DNA of 64,000 nucleotides from Vibrio sp. 14G-20 (GTDB lineage: Bacteria > Pseudomonadota > Gammaproteobacteria > Enterobacterales > Vibrionaceae): NCBI RefSeq assembly GCF_026241515.1, contig NZ_JAPHPW010000022.1:23809-87808 (forward strand), in the 5' to 3' direction. Positions within the stretch are counted from its first letter, which is position 1, and each line of letters opens with the position of its first letter. The notes beneath the pieces were generated by a model. That model saw only the letters and a program-made list of their open reading frames with translations, was not told the origin of the DNA and ran no database searches. Positions 34,601 to 43,268 of the stretch are shown here, piece by piece. The position numbers were made by a program, and so were the translations under genes.

Positions 34601-35440
34601 TTAGATTGACCCACGATATTGTGTCGGTGTTCTTCCTGTTCGATTTTTAAACACTCGACAAAAGTAATTCACGTCCTTGAAGCCACAACGCACCGCCACT
34701 TCATTGAGCTTGAAGTTGTACTTTTTGAGCATGAACTTGGCGCGGTCGACTCGCACGCGTGTGATGTATTCTGCCAACGTCATGTGGCCTTGCTGACGGA
34801 ACATTCGCGACAAGTGATTGGATGAAATGCTAAAGCGTGAGGCAATGCTGTCTCGGGTTATTTGGCGATGGAAGTTCTCTTGAATGTAGATACAAATCCC
34901 CTGATACACATCCTGCACTCGGCTGTGAGACTTCTCGACCGGCGCATCCAACATCGACTTGCTGTATTGCAGTAGTGCTTGCAGTAATAACTCGTCCATT
35001 GGCTGCTTGTTGCTCTCTCTCGCTAACGAGCTGAGCGCCTCCAAAATGTTATCAATCGCGAACCCAGAACGAGTCTGAATACTGTGCTTTTGAATATCAT
35101 AAAAACTCTCCTCGCCTTTGCGTTTGCTCACCAAACTTAAACCCAGCTGACGACGCCCAAACAACATACTCAGAACCGAGCAATCGGTATCCCAATTGGG
35201 CTTATTCCAGCAGTTAGGCGGGATGAAAATCGCATCACCCGCTTTGGCGGTAACGTTGGTAATTTTGCGATCATGACTCTCCATTTCATTTATATACTCA
35301 CCGTCTAGCACCAGCTCTAAACGCGGAAAGTTCACCTGATAACTGCATGCTGAAGGCGTATGAAAATCTCCAGCAAACCAGATGTTGTGAAACGGTTCTC
35401 GCTCGTTTAATACCGACGAGATTAGGTCATGAAATATCAT
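34601..35440 (-). CDS. AraC-family regulator of the PTS locus
   Basis: 279 residues: an N-terminal cupin sensor domain (~15-100; GDAIFIPPNCWNKP) and a C-terminal double helix-turn-helix (~180-278; SISSNHLSRMFRQQGHMTLAEYI then LNEVAVRCGFKDVNYFCRVFKNRTGRTP). It lies between the two halves of the PTS cluster, and the corresponding V. cholerae locus also has an AraC gene (VC1825, from memory). Divergent from the mannose-type EIIABC at 35819, the likely target. Confidence 0.86.
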   Translation of the reverse strand: MIFHDLISSVLNEREPFHNIWFAGDFHTPSACSYQVNFPRLELVLDGEYINEMESHDRKITNVTAKAGDAIFIPPNCWNKPNWDTDCSVLSMLFGRRQLGLSLVSKRKGEESFYDIQKHSIQTRSGFAIDNILEALSSLARESNKQPMDELLLQALLQYSKSMLDAPVEKSHSRVQDVYQGICIYIQENFHRQITRDSIASRFSISSNHLSRMFRQQGHMTLAEYITRVRVDRAKFMLKKYNFKLNEVAVRCGFKDVNYFCRVFKNRTGRTPTQYRGSI

Positions 35441-35818
35441 TTATTCGAACTCTTATAAGCAGCAATAAGGCTACGGGAATAGATATACTCCTTAGTGAAA
35501 CATAGCGCTATTGAGCAAAATCACAATTTGAGATCTAAGTTACAAAAATCCAGTAGTGGGAATAAATCTCCAGTCACAAATCTGATATAGCACATTGTTC
35601 CCCCGATAACTCTACACGCCAAACCCCTTGCAAATAAAAGCCTCAAGCAGACTCAACCTATGTCAATAGAGGCCGAAAAACGCGCCACTAACCGATCAAA
35701 ATCACACTCCATTTATAAGGCAACAATCATCCAGTAAATGCGTTTTTTCTTCACTACAGAAGGTAAGTAATCAATTTCAGAATACCCCTAACAAAATAAA
35801 AAAGAGTAGGGGTTCATT
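35441..35818. other. Divergent promoter region of AraC and EIIABC
   Basis: 378 bases. A CRP-like half-conserved site lies at 35510-35525 (ATTGA-N6-TCACA) and a second TCACA half near 35701. Ribosome site before 35819 is GGGGT at short distance. No gene seen. Confidence 0.4.
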
Positions 35819-37723
35819 ATGATCACGACATTGATCAATCAAGATTTGATTAAGCTTTCGCTTAGCGCCAATTCCAAAGAAGACGTATTTAAAGAACTAA
35901 TAGACGTGCTGTACGCACAAGGTCGAATTTCAGACAAAGCGCAGTTTCTTGCCGACATTAAAGCGCGAGAAGAACAAGGCAACACAGGGTTTGAAGAAGG
36001 CATCGCCCTACCACACGCCAAAAGCAGCGCGGTGATCAAACCCGCGGTTGTTATCGGCGTCCACAAACAGGGCATCGAGTACGGCGCCGATGACGGTCAG
36101 CCATCAAAACTATTCTTTATGATTGCCTCTCCTGATGGCGGCGACAATCACCACATCGAAGTATTGGCAGAGCTTTCTTCAAAATTGATTGAAGAAGGTT
36201 TTATCGAAAACTTCATGAATGCCGACTCTGAACAAGCGGCGTTAGAGCTACTGCTTACCAAACCTGAACCTGCTGAGACAGAAACCAATATTGAGAAACA
36301 AGGCTTCATCATTGGCGTGACAGGTTGCCCAGCTGGCGTGGCACACACTTATTTGGCAGCAGAGGCGTTAGAGAAAGGCGCGGCGGCTCTTGGTTACGAC
36401 ATCAAGGTCGAAACTAACGGTTCTATTGGTGTTAAAAACAGCCCGACTCAAGACGAGATCGAACGTGCCGACGCAATTGTTGTGGCTTGTGACAAGCAAG
36501 TCGACATGGCTCGTTTTGCTGGCAAACGCGTGATTTGCACCAACGTGAAAGCGCCAATCAAAGACGCACAGGGCTTGATTAAACAAGCTCTCAACGCACC
36601 AAGTTACCAAGCCGAACAAGCGCCGACCAATCAATCCGTTGCCGAAAAAGCATCACAAGCGCGTTCAGACCTATATCGCTACTTGATGAATGGCGTGTCA
36701 CACATGATCCCATTCGTGGTGACTGGCGGCCTTTTGATTGCCCTAGCGCTAGCGATTGGCGGTGAGCCAAGTGAATCTGGTATGGCGATTCCTGCTGGCA
36801 GCATGTGGAACCAAATCTTAGAAGTCGGCGTGGTTGCCTTCACACTGATGATCCCGATCTTAGCTGGCTACATTGCTTACGCGATTGCCGACCGCCCAGC
36901 TCTAACCCCTGGCTTGATTGGCGGCTGGATTGCCAACAACGGTTCTTTCTATGGTGCTGACGCAGGTACTGGCTTCATTGGCGCAATCATCGCAGGCCTA
37001 TTAGTGGGTTACTTCGTTAAATGGATTACCTCGTTTAACTACCACAAATTCGTCCAGCCGCTTGTGCCTATCATGATCGCTCCGATCACTGGTTCTCTAT
37101 TCATCGCTGGCCTGTTCATCTTTGTTATCGGCGCACCTATCGCGGGATTGATGGATGCTCTTACTGCCCTACTTACTAGCATGAGCACAGGCAACGTGGT
37201 TCTGCTTGGTATTGTACTGGGTGGTATGGCTGGCTTTGATATGGGTGGCCCGTTCAACAAGGTGGCGTTCCTATTCTCGGTCGGCATGATTGCCAGCGGT
37301 CAAACTCAATTCATGGGTGCAATGGCGTGTGCAATTCCTGTCGCTCCACTGGGTATGGCTATCGCAACCAGACTTGGCCGTAAGTTCGACCTGTTCGAAT
37401 CATCAGAAATCGAAGCGGGTAAAGCAGCAGGCGCAATGGGCTTAGTGGGTATCTCTGAAGGTGCGATTCCTTTCGCGGCTCAAGACCCGATGTCAGTAAT
37501 CCCAGCCAACGTGCTTGGTTCAATGACGGCTGCGGTTATGGCGTTCTCATTTGGGATTACCAACAGCGTTGCTCACGGTGGCCCAGTTGTCGCTCTACTA
37601 GGCGCAATGAACTACCCACTGCTAGCACTTCTGTGCATGGCATCAGGTGCGGGCGTGACTGCGGTTACTTGTATCGCGCTTAAAAATCTACGCAAAGCCA
37701 AGCTAACAACAGCAGCGGCTTAA
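35819..37723 (+). CDS. Mannose/fructose-family PTS EIIA-EIIB-EIIC
   Basis: 634 residues: EIIA 1-~148 (His66 in GIALPHAKS), EIIB ~162-265 (Cys170 in VTGCPAGVAHT), EIIC ~285-634 (LMNGVSHMIPFVVTGG and FDMGGPFNKVA). The domain order A-B-C differs from the A-C-B copy at 28943. manA follows at once, so the product is probably mannose 6-phosphate; the V. cholerae counterpart (VC1826) is the mannose transporter by my recollection. The gene is likely controlled by the divergent AraC regulator. Confidence 0.88.
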   Translation: MITTLINQDLIKLSLSANSKEDVFKELIDVLYAQGRISDKAQFLADIKAREEQGNTGFEEGIALPHAKSSAVIKPAVVIGVHKQGIEYGADDGQPSKLFFMIASPDGGDNHHIEVLAELSSKLIEEGFIENFMNADSEQAALELLLTKPEPAETETNIEKQGFIIGVTGCPAGVAHTYLAAEALEKGAAALGYDIKVETNGSIGVKNSPTQDEIERADAIVVACDKQVDMARFAGKRVICTNVKAPIKDAQGLIKQALNAPSYQAEQAPTNQSVAEKASQARSDLYRYLMNGVSHMIPFVVTGGLLIALALAIGGEPSESGMAIPAGSMWNQILEVGVVAFTLMIPILAGYIAYAIADRPALTPGLIGGWIANNGSFYGADAGTGFIGAIIAGLLVGYFVKWITSFNYHKFVQPLVPIMIAPITGSLFIAGLFIFVIGAPIAGLMDALTALLTSMSTGNVVLLGIVLGGMAGFDMGGPFNKVAFLFSVGMIASGQTQFMGAMACAIPVAPLGMAIATRLGRKFDLFESSEIEAGKAAGAMGLVGISEGAIPFAAQDPMSVIPANVLGSMTAAVMAFSFGITNSVAHGGPVVALLGAMNYPLLALLCMASGAGVTAVTCIALKNLRKAKLTTAAA

Positions 37724-37833
37724 GCCATTTCAACTCCAATGGCTTGAGCCCCTCTACCCTACTGTTTTTAGTAGCTAATAGTTTTTTAGGAACGAATAGA
37801 GCTCAAGCCATGTTTCCCTTCATGGTGATTTCG

Positions 37834-39051
37834 ATGTCTGATTTTTCTTTAGCGAACGACTCGTTCGTACAACGATTTTTCTACCCTATGACCAACGTGA
37901 TTCAAAACTACGCATGGGGTAGCCCTTCTTCGTTCAGCCAACTGTTTGGTATTGATAACCAATCTGGTGAACCGCAAGCGGAGATCTGGATGGGCGCTCA
38001 CCCGAATGGTTGCTCAATGGTGACTGATAACGGGCAGCAGACCACATTATCGAGCTTAATCTCTAAGAACCTAAACCTGTTTCTAAGCGAGAAAGTGGCG
38101 AGTCGTTTTGGCGAACTGCCGTACCTATTCAAAGTGTTAGCTGCTGAGAAAGCACTGTCTGTTCAAGTTCACCCGAACAAGCAGCAAGCCGAATCTGGCT
38201 ACGCTCTTGAAGAGCAGCAAGGCATTCCGATGACAGCGGGGAACCGCAAGTACAAGGATCCTAATCACAAGCCAGAACTGGTGTATGCCCTAACCGACTA
38301 CAAGGCGATGAATGGTTTTAGGTCAATCAGCGAGATCCTTGAGCACTTCCATTATCTCGACATTCCAGAGCTTCATTCGATGGTTAACGATCTCGCGGGC
38401 GATCAAACCCCCAATGGCTTAGCCTGCTTTTTTGCGAGCTTACTGTCTTTGGAAGGTGAGCAAAAAGGAATGGCACTTACCATGTTGATCATGAAGGCCA
38501 AGCTTTCTGATAAACGTGTATTCCAATTGATTTCAGAACTGGGAGACCAATACCCAGGTGATGTCGGCCTGTTTGCTCCGCTGCTATTGAACGTGATCAC
38601 CCTAAAGCCGGGGCAAGCCATGTATCTGGACGCTGAAACACCTCACGCTTACATCAAGGGTACAGGCTTAGAAATCATGGCGAACTCAGACAATGTGCTG
38701 CGTGCCGGGTTAACGCCTAAGTACATGGACGTGAACGAACTGGTTTCTTGTACTCGATTTAATGAAAAACCTGCGGATAGATTACTGCTCAGCCCGGTTG
38801 AACAAGGTGATGTGATGGAATACGAAATTCCGGTCGAGGATTTTAAGTTCTCTATCGTGCAAAACTCACATCAACGACAGATCACGACCGAAGGTGCCGA
38901 GATCCTATTGCCGCTCGACGAATCTATGGTGCTCACTCACCAATGTGGCGAAACCTGCGTGATAGAGAAAGGTCAGTCGGTATTCATTCCTGCTTATGCT
39001 GAGAGTTACAAACTGGACTGCGTTGGACGCGTGGCGCGTGCTTACAGCTAG
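37834..39051 (+). CDS. manA: Mannose-6-phosphate isomerase ManA
   Basis: 405 residues, type I phosphomannose isomerase, converting mannose 6-phosphate to fructose 6-phosphate. Family marks are VIQNYAWGS at the N-terminus, zinc ligands in QVHPNKQQAE, HKPE and the C-terminal ETPHAY segment, and GLEIMANSDNVLRAGLTPK. A TTG frame from 37744 adds 30 unrelated residues; ATG 37834 has GGTGAT upstream, and the core similarity starts near residue 19. It follows the mannose-type EIIABC by about 110 bases. Confidence 0.9.
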   Translation: MSDFSLANDSFVQRFFYPMTNVIQNYAWGSPSSFSQLFGIDNQSGEPQAEIWMGAHPNGCSMVTDNGQQTTLSSLISKNLNLFLSEKVASRFGELPYLFKVLAAEKALSVQVHPNKQQAESGYALEEQQGIPMTAGNRKYKDPNHKPELVYALTDYKAMNGFRSISEILEHFHYLDIPELHSMVNDLAGDQTPNGLACFFASLLSLEGEQKGMALTMLIMKAKLSDKRVFQLISELGDQYPGDVGLFAPLLLNVITLKPGQAMYLDAETPHAYIKGTGLEIMANSDNVLRAGLTPKYMDVNELVSCTRFNEKPADRLLLSPVEQGDVMEYEIPVEDFKFSIVQNSHQRQITTEGAEILLPLDESMVLTHQCGETCVIEKGQSVFIPAYAESYKLDCVGRVARAYS

Positions 39052-39079
39052 CTCCCTCAGAACTCAGTACACACTGTTC

Positions 39080-39106
39080 ATGCCCTGCTTTTGCGGGGCA
39101 TTTTTG
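39080..39106 (+). terminator. Terminator of manA
   Basis: Stem ATGCCC-t-GC / GC-g-GGGCAT with a TTTT loop and a T-run, 30 bases after the manA stop. Confidence 0.85.
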
Positions 39107-39159
39107 TTTTTGACGAAGGCTATTAGCGTGTCAAAAACCTAATCCAAAACGCCATCAAA

Positions 39160-39198
39160 TATGATCAATATCACACCGCATAAATGATGCAAATCACA
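39160..39198 (+). promoter_or_regulatory. Two tandem CRP-like sites
   Basis: TATGATCAATATCACA (39160-39175) and AATGATGCAAATCACA (39183-39198), both with a perfect TCACA right half and 3 of 5 left-half positions, 23 bases apart, 110-150 bases before the EIIA gene. Catabolite control of this PTS operon is a reasonable inference. Confidence 0.55.
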
Positions 39199-39310
39199 CT
39201 TAATTTTGCTGGATACAAATGTACAGTGAAGGGCTTTTATTTGCTATTTCGCGAATCGGGTTAATCCATTAATTTTAATTCAAGAACTTCAATAGTGAAT
39301 GAGTTAATAA

Positions 39311-39751
39311 ATGATCACACAGCTAACTAACGTCAACTTAATTAATAACAACCTTCAAGCGAATAATAAAAAAGAACTGTTTGAAGAATTGGCAAGCATG
39401 TTATTTGAGAACAACCGAATCAGTGATAAAGAAGCCTTCTTGGCAGACATTGAAATTCGTGAATCTCAAAGTATCACCTCAATGGACGGCATCGCTTACC
39501 CACACTCAAAAAGCAAGGCAGTAACAGAGCCGGCAATCGCTATCGGCGTAAAGCGAGAAGGCATCGAGTATGGCGATGAAGACGGCATTAATCCAACCGT
39601 GTTTTTTATGATTGCCTCACCAGATAACGGTGCTGACCATCATATTTATGTACTACAAGAACTATTTGGAAAATTCAGTGATGAATTTATTCAAGATATC
39701 CATAACGCAAAAGATGAACATCAAATCCTTAATATTTTAATTAATTCATAA
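39311..39751 (+). CDS. Stand-alone fructose-family PTS EIIA
   Basis: 146 residues, single EIIA-Fru domain with His65 in DGIAYPHSKS and the conserved FFMIASPDNGADHH. A tyrosine replaces the usual Ile/Leu before the active-site Pro-His. Thirteen bases before the next gene, with which it forms a split EIIA + EIICB system. Confidence 0.88.
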   Translation: MITQLTNVNLINNNLQANNKKELFEELASMLFENNRISDKEAFLADIEIRESQSITSMDGIAYPHSKSKAVTEPAIAIGVKREGIEYGDEDGINPTVFFMIASPDNGADHHIYVLQELFGKFSDEFIQDIHNAKDEHQILNILINS

Positions 39752-39764
39752 GGCGTAGACAATT

Positions 39765-41192
39765 ATGAGCACCCTAGCAAATCAAGCTACGAATACCAGT
39801 AGCAATTCTAATAATAAAAATAGTAGTAGCGACTATAAAAAAATCCTTAGTACCATGAAAGGTCACCTGCTTTTCGGTACATCACACATGTTGCCTTTCA
39901 TCGTAGCCGGTGGTGTTCTGTTGGCTTTAGCGGTCATGGCATCGGGTAAAGGTGCCGTTCCAGCAGACGGCTTGCTGGCAGACATCTCTAACATCGGTAT
40001 CAAGGGCCTTGTTCTTTTCCCAATCATTCTTGGCGGCTTTATTGGTTACTCAATTGCAGATAAACCAGCACTAGCGCCAGCGATGATCTCTTCTGGCATC
40101 ATGGCTGACATGGGCGGCGGCTTCCTTGGCTGTATCGTGGCAGGCTTTATCGCCGGTGGCGTGGTGTTCCAACTTAAGAAGATCCCGCTTTCTGCGAACA
40201 TGACGGCGCTGGGTGCTTACTTCATCTACCCGCTTCTAGGCACTTTAATCTCTGCAGGTATCGTTCTTTGGGGCATCGGTGAGCCAATCAAACTGTTCAT
40301 GTCTTCTATGAACGAGTTCTTAGCTTCAATGGCTGGCGCATCTAAGATGGTTCTGGGCACAATCCTTGGCGGTATGACGGCGTTTGATATGGGTGGCCCT
40401 ATCAACAAAGTAGCGACCCTATTTGCTCAAACTCAAGTAGACACACAACCGTGGCTAATGGGCGGTGTTGGCATCGCGATTTGTACTCCACCTCTAGGCA
40501 TGGCATTGGCAACTTTCCTCTTCAAAAACAAGTTCTCTAAACAAGAACAAGAAGCAGGTAAAGCAGCGGCAATCATGGGTTCTATCGGTATCTCGGAAGG
40601 TGCAATCCCATTCGCAGCGAACGACCCAATGCGCGTACTTCCTTCAATCGTTGCCGGCGGTATCGTGGGTTGTGTATTCGGCTTCATGACAGACGTTCTA
40701 CTGCACGCACCGTGGGGCGGCCTAATCACTGCGCCAGTATCAAGCAACATCCCAATGTACGTGGTCGGTATCGCACTTGGCTCACTAACCACAGCGGTTA
40801 TCGTTGGCTTCTGGAAACCAGTAGCAGTAGAAACGGAAGAAGACATGGTTGAAGCTGCGCCAGTTCAAACTCAAACAGCACCTGTAGCAGGCGAAGGCGA
40901 GTACGACATCGTAGCTGTAACATGTTGCCCTTCTGGTGTTGCACACACCTTCATGGCAGCGAAAGCACTAGAAAAAGCAGGCTTAGCGGCAGGCCTTAAG
41001 ATTAAGGTAGAAACTCAAGGTCAAAACGGTATTCAGAACCGCATCACTGACCTAGATGTAGCAAACGCGAAGCTGGTTATCTTGGCTCACGATATTCAAG
41101 TGAAAGACGCTCACCGCTTTGCCAATGCGAACGTGATTGAGTGCTCAACCAAAGAAGCGATGAAGAAAGCCGCGGATATGGTGACTATCTAA
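39765..41192 (+). CDS. Fructose-family PTS EIIC-EIIB
   Basis: 475 residues: EIIC ~25-360 (KGHLLFGTSHMLPFIVAGG, FDMGGPINKVA) and EIIB ~385-475 (VTCCPSGVAHT). The first 25 residues are Asn/Ser-rich and disordered, as expected for a protein separated from its EIIA. It is closest in sequence to the A-C-B copy at 28943: the EIIC stretch after FDMGGPINKVA is almost the same in both, so the two arose by duplication. Substrate unknown. Confidence 0.88.
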   Translation: MSTLANQATNTSSNSNNKNSSSDYKKILSTMKGHLLFGTSHMLPFIVAGGVLLALAVMASGKGAVPADGLLADISNIGIKGLVLFPIILGGFIGYSIADKPALAPAMISSGIMADMGGGFLGCIVAGFIAGGVVFQLKKIPLSANMTALGAYFIYPLLGTLISAGIVLWGIGEPIKLFMSSMNEFLASMAGASKMVLGTILGGMTAFDMGGPINKVATLFAQTQVDTQPWLMGGVGIAICTPPLGMALATFLFKNKFSKQEQEAGKAAAIMGSIGISEGAIPFAANDPMRVLPSIVAGGIVGCVFGFMTDVLLHAPWGGLITAPVSSNIPMYVVGIALGSLTTAVIVGFWKPVAVETEEDMVEAAPVQTQTAPVAGEGEYDIVAVTCCPSGVAHTFMAAKALEKAGLAAGLKIKVETQGQNGIQNRITDLDVANAKLVILAHDIQVKDAHRFANANVIECSTKEAMKKAADMVTI

Positions 41193-41266
41193 AACAAATC
41201 AATGAATTAGTGATTGCTCACTATTGATAAAGTACCCCTCTACTAAGTAGAACCCCCTACTAAGAA

Positions 41267-41301
41267 AAATCCCCGTTCGTCTAGTCAACGAATGGGGATT
41301 T
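41267..41301. terminator. Terminator between PTS and ABC operons
   Basis: Stem AAATCCCCgTTCGT / ACGAAtGGGGATTT with a seven-base loop and flanking A/T runs, between convergent operons. Confidence 0.82.
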
Positions 41302-41336
41302 CTTTATTCAGTTGTCACCTGCCAAGAGCTACCGAA

Positions 41337-42473
41337 TCAACTCTTAGGATCGAGCGTATCTTCTGTTTCTAAATCGAATAAATGACATTGGCTTGTGTTG
41401 AAATGCAGCACCGTATCTTCGCCACTGTTTGCTGTGCGATCTGCATCGAAAGGTACGCGCGCCACCAGCTTATCTGCACCCAATTTGAAGTAGAGATACA
41501 GCTCGTTACCCATCGATTCGACCACATCAAGCCTGTGTGTTTGGGTATTCACCTCAGACAATGGTGCATCGTGATTAGCGATTTGGATATGTTCAGGACG
41601 AACACCAAACCATACCCACTCCCCCATCTTTTCACGAGCGATAATCTGCTTGTCTTGTGGCAGCGTCCAACGAGTACCACTTTCAGAAACCACGTTCATC
41701 ACACCGTCAATCTCATCCAACCTTACCTTGAGAAGATTCATCGCTGGCGAACCAATAAAGCCTGCGACAAACTTGTTTGCTGGGTATTGATAAAGATTCA
41801 TTGGCGTATCGACCTGCATGATCTCGCCTTGATTCAACACACAGATGCGATCGCCAAGTGTCATGGCTTCCACCTGATCGTGTGTCACGTAGATCATGGT
41901 GGCGTTCTGCCCTTCTTGCTTAAGATTGTTGTGCAACTGAGCAATGCTGACACGAGTCGATACACGCAGCTTTGCATCCAAGTTAGACAAGGGCTCATCA
42001 AACAAAAACACATCTGGCTTACGTACCATCGCACGACCAAGCGCCACACGTTGCCGTTGACCACCGGACATTTCACCCGGCTTGTTATTCAGCAGATGTT
42101 CGATATCGAGAGTCTTGGCTGCATCTTCAATTCGCTCATTGATTTCATGCTTTGGCAGTTTCTGTTGCTTAAGGCCAAAAGCCATGTTTTCGTACACCGA
42201 CATGTGCGGATAAAGCGCGTAGTTCTGAAATACCATCGAGATACCACGATCTTTAGGTGGCAATTCGTTTACACGTTTATCGCCAATGTAGACATCGCCT
42301 TCTGAGATATCTTCAAGGCCTGCGATCATACGAAGTGTGGTGGATTTTGCGCAACCAGACGGCCCAACAAACACCATGAACTCACCTTCGCGAATATTCA
42401 GATCGACACCGTGCACGGCCTTAAAACCATTTGGGTAGGTTTTTTCTACCCCTCTCAGTGTGACTTCAGCCAT
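41337..42473 (-). CDS. ABC importer ATPase (MalK/UgpC type)
   Basis: 378 residues: nucleotide-binding domain 1-~235 and C-terminal TOBE/regulatory domain ~240-370, as in MalK, UgpC and MsmK. Walker A is GPSGCAKST (37-45), with Ala where the consensus has Gly before Lys; signature MSGGQRQRVALGRA; Walker B VFLFDEPLSNLD; switch His in VTHDQ. Last gene of a six-gene minus-strand operon (48016 down to 41337), coupling to the two permeases there. Confidence 0.9.
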   Translation of the reverse strand: MAEVTLRGVEKTYPNGFKAVHGVDLNIREGEFMVFVGPSGCAKSTTLRMIAGLEDISEGDVYIGDKRVNELPPKDRGISMVFQNYALYPHMSVYENMAFGLKQQKLPKHEINERIEDAAKTLDIEHLLNNKPGEMSGGQRQRVALGRAMVRKPDVFLFDEPLSNLDAKLRVSTRVSIAQLHNNLKQEGQNATMIYVTHDQVEAMTLGDRICVLNQGEIMQVDTPMNLYQYPANKFVAGFIGSPAMNLLKVRLDEIDGVMNVVSESGTRWTLPQDKQIIAREKMGEWVWFGVRPEHIQIANHDAPLSEVNTQTHRLDVVESMGNELYLYFKLGADKLVARVPFDADRTANSGEDTVLHFNTSQCHLFDLETEDTLDPKS

Positions 42474-42530
42474 AACCTGTCCTTAAATCAATTCGTTAAA
42501 TACTATCTTTGCAATCTGTTGTGAAACGTT

Positions 42531-43268
42531 TTAGCCACGTTCTTGCAGTTGATTGAGCTCAAAGTGAGCAACCGATGCGATAACCAGATCCGCCACTGGC
42601 TCTAACTCGCTGTGTTGAGCCGTACCAGTCAGAACGCCAACATTACTTGCGCCTGCATTACGGCCAAACTCCATATCTGAAACCGTGTCACCAAACATGA
42701 TCACTTCATGTGGCTCAATACCGCACTTTTCACAGAATGCATTGAGCAGTGCTGGCGCAGGTTTAGGTTCGATATCACCATCGGAGTAACCGACATAATC
42801 GAACATCTCACTCAAACCCGATTGCTCTAGTGTGTAGATCGTTGAGTCTTTAGTATCTGCTGTCGCGATGCCTAAAATCATGCCTTGCTGCTTGAACAGA
42901 CCGAGCTTTTCAGTCACACCCGGTAGGGCTTCAATCCAGCTTGGATTATCTTCCACTTCGTCATTGAAAGCGGCTTTGGTCACCTTAGTAAACTCAGCGA
43001 GCGAGACATTGGGTTGCAGCATGTTGAACCACGCTGTCGCGGTATCTTCCACTGGGTTTGAGGCTAATAGTCCATAGTTATCAACCACATCACCTTCAAC
43101 ACCGATGGCCAAGAGTAACTCAGCAGGTGTGACAGTTTGATTACCCTGATGCTGGTCACTGTAAGATTTCACACGCTCACAAGCACCACGAGAAACGTTA
43201 AGCCACATCTTGTGGAACTCTAACAATGTGCCGTCTTTATCAAATAACATCGCCTTAAACTTCATCAC
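42531..43268 (-). CDS. HAD-family phosphatase (subfamily IA)
   Basis: 245 residues. Motif I is LFDKDGTLL (nucleophile Asp10, acid Asp12), followed by a helical cap domain (~20-100), motif II at GIATADT, the lysine of motif III in EPKPAP and motif IV as FGDTVSDMEFG. Similar to phosphoglycolate-phosphatase-like enzymes. It overlaps the end of the CehA gene by 14 bases, so they are translationally coupled; together they could remove phosphate from an imported organophosphate. Confidence 0.88.
   Translation of the reverse strand: MMKFKAMLFDKDGTLLEFHKMWLNVSRGACERVKSYSDQHQGNQTVTPAELLLAIGVEGDVVDNYGLLASNPVEDTATAWFNMLQPNVSLAEFTKVTKAAFNDEVEDNPSWIEALPGVTEKLGLFKQQGMILGIATADTKDSTIYTLEQSGLSEMFDYVGYSDGDIEPKPAPALLNAFCEKCGIEPHEVIMFGDTVSDMEFGRNAGASNVGVLTGTAQHSELEPVADLVIASVAHFELNQLQERG

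Noticed and set aside
35510..35525. CRP site upstream of the AraC gene
   Set aside because: One half matches well (TCACA) but the other is weak; kept only as a note in the intergenic entry, not as a separate site.
41382..42305. 307-codon plus-strand open frame
   Set aside because: Antisense to the ABC ATPase, which has all its motifs; its His/Cys/Ile-rich composition is typical of a shadow frame.
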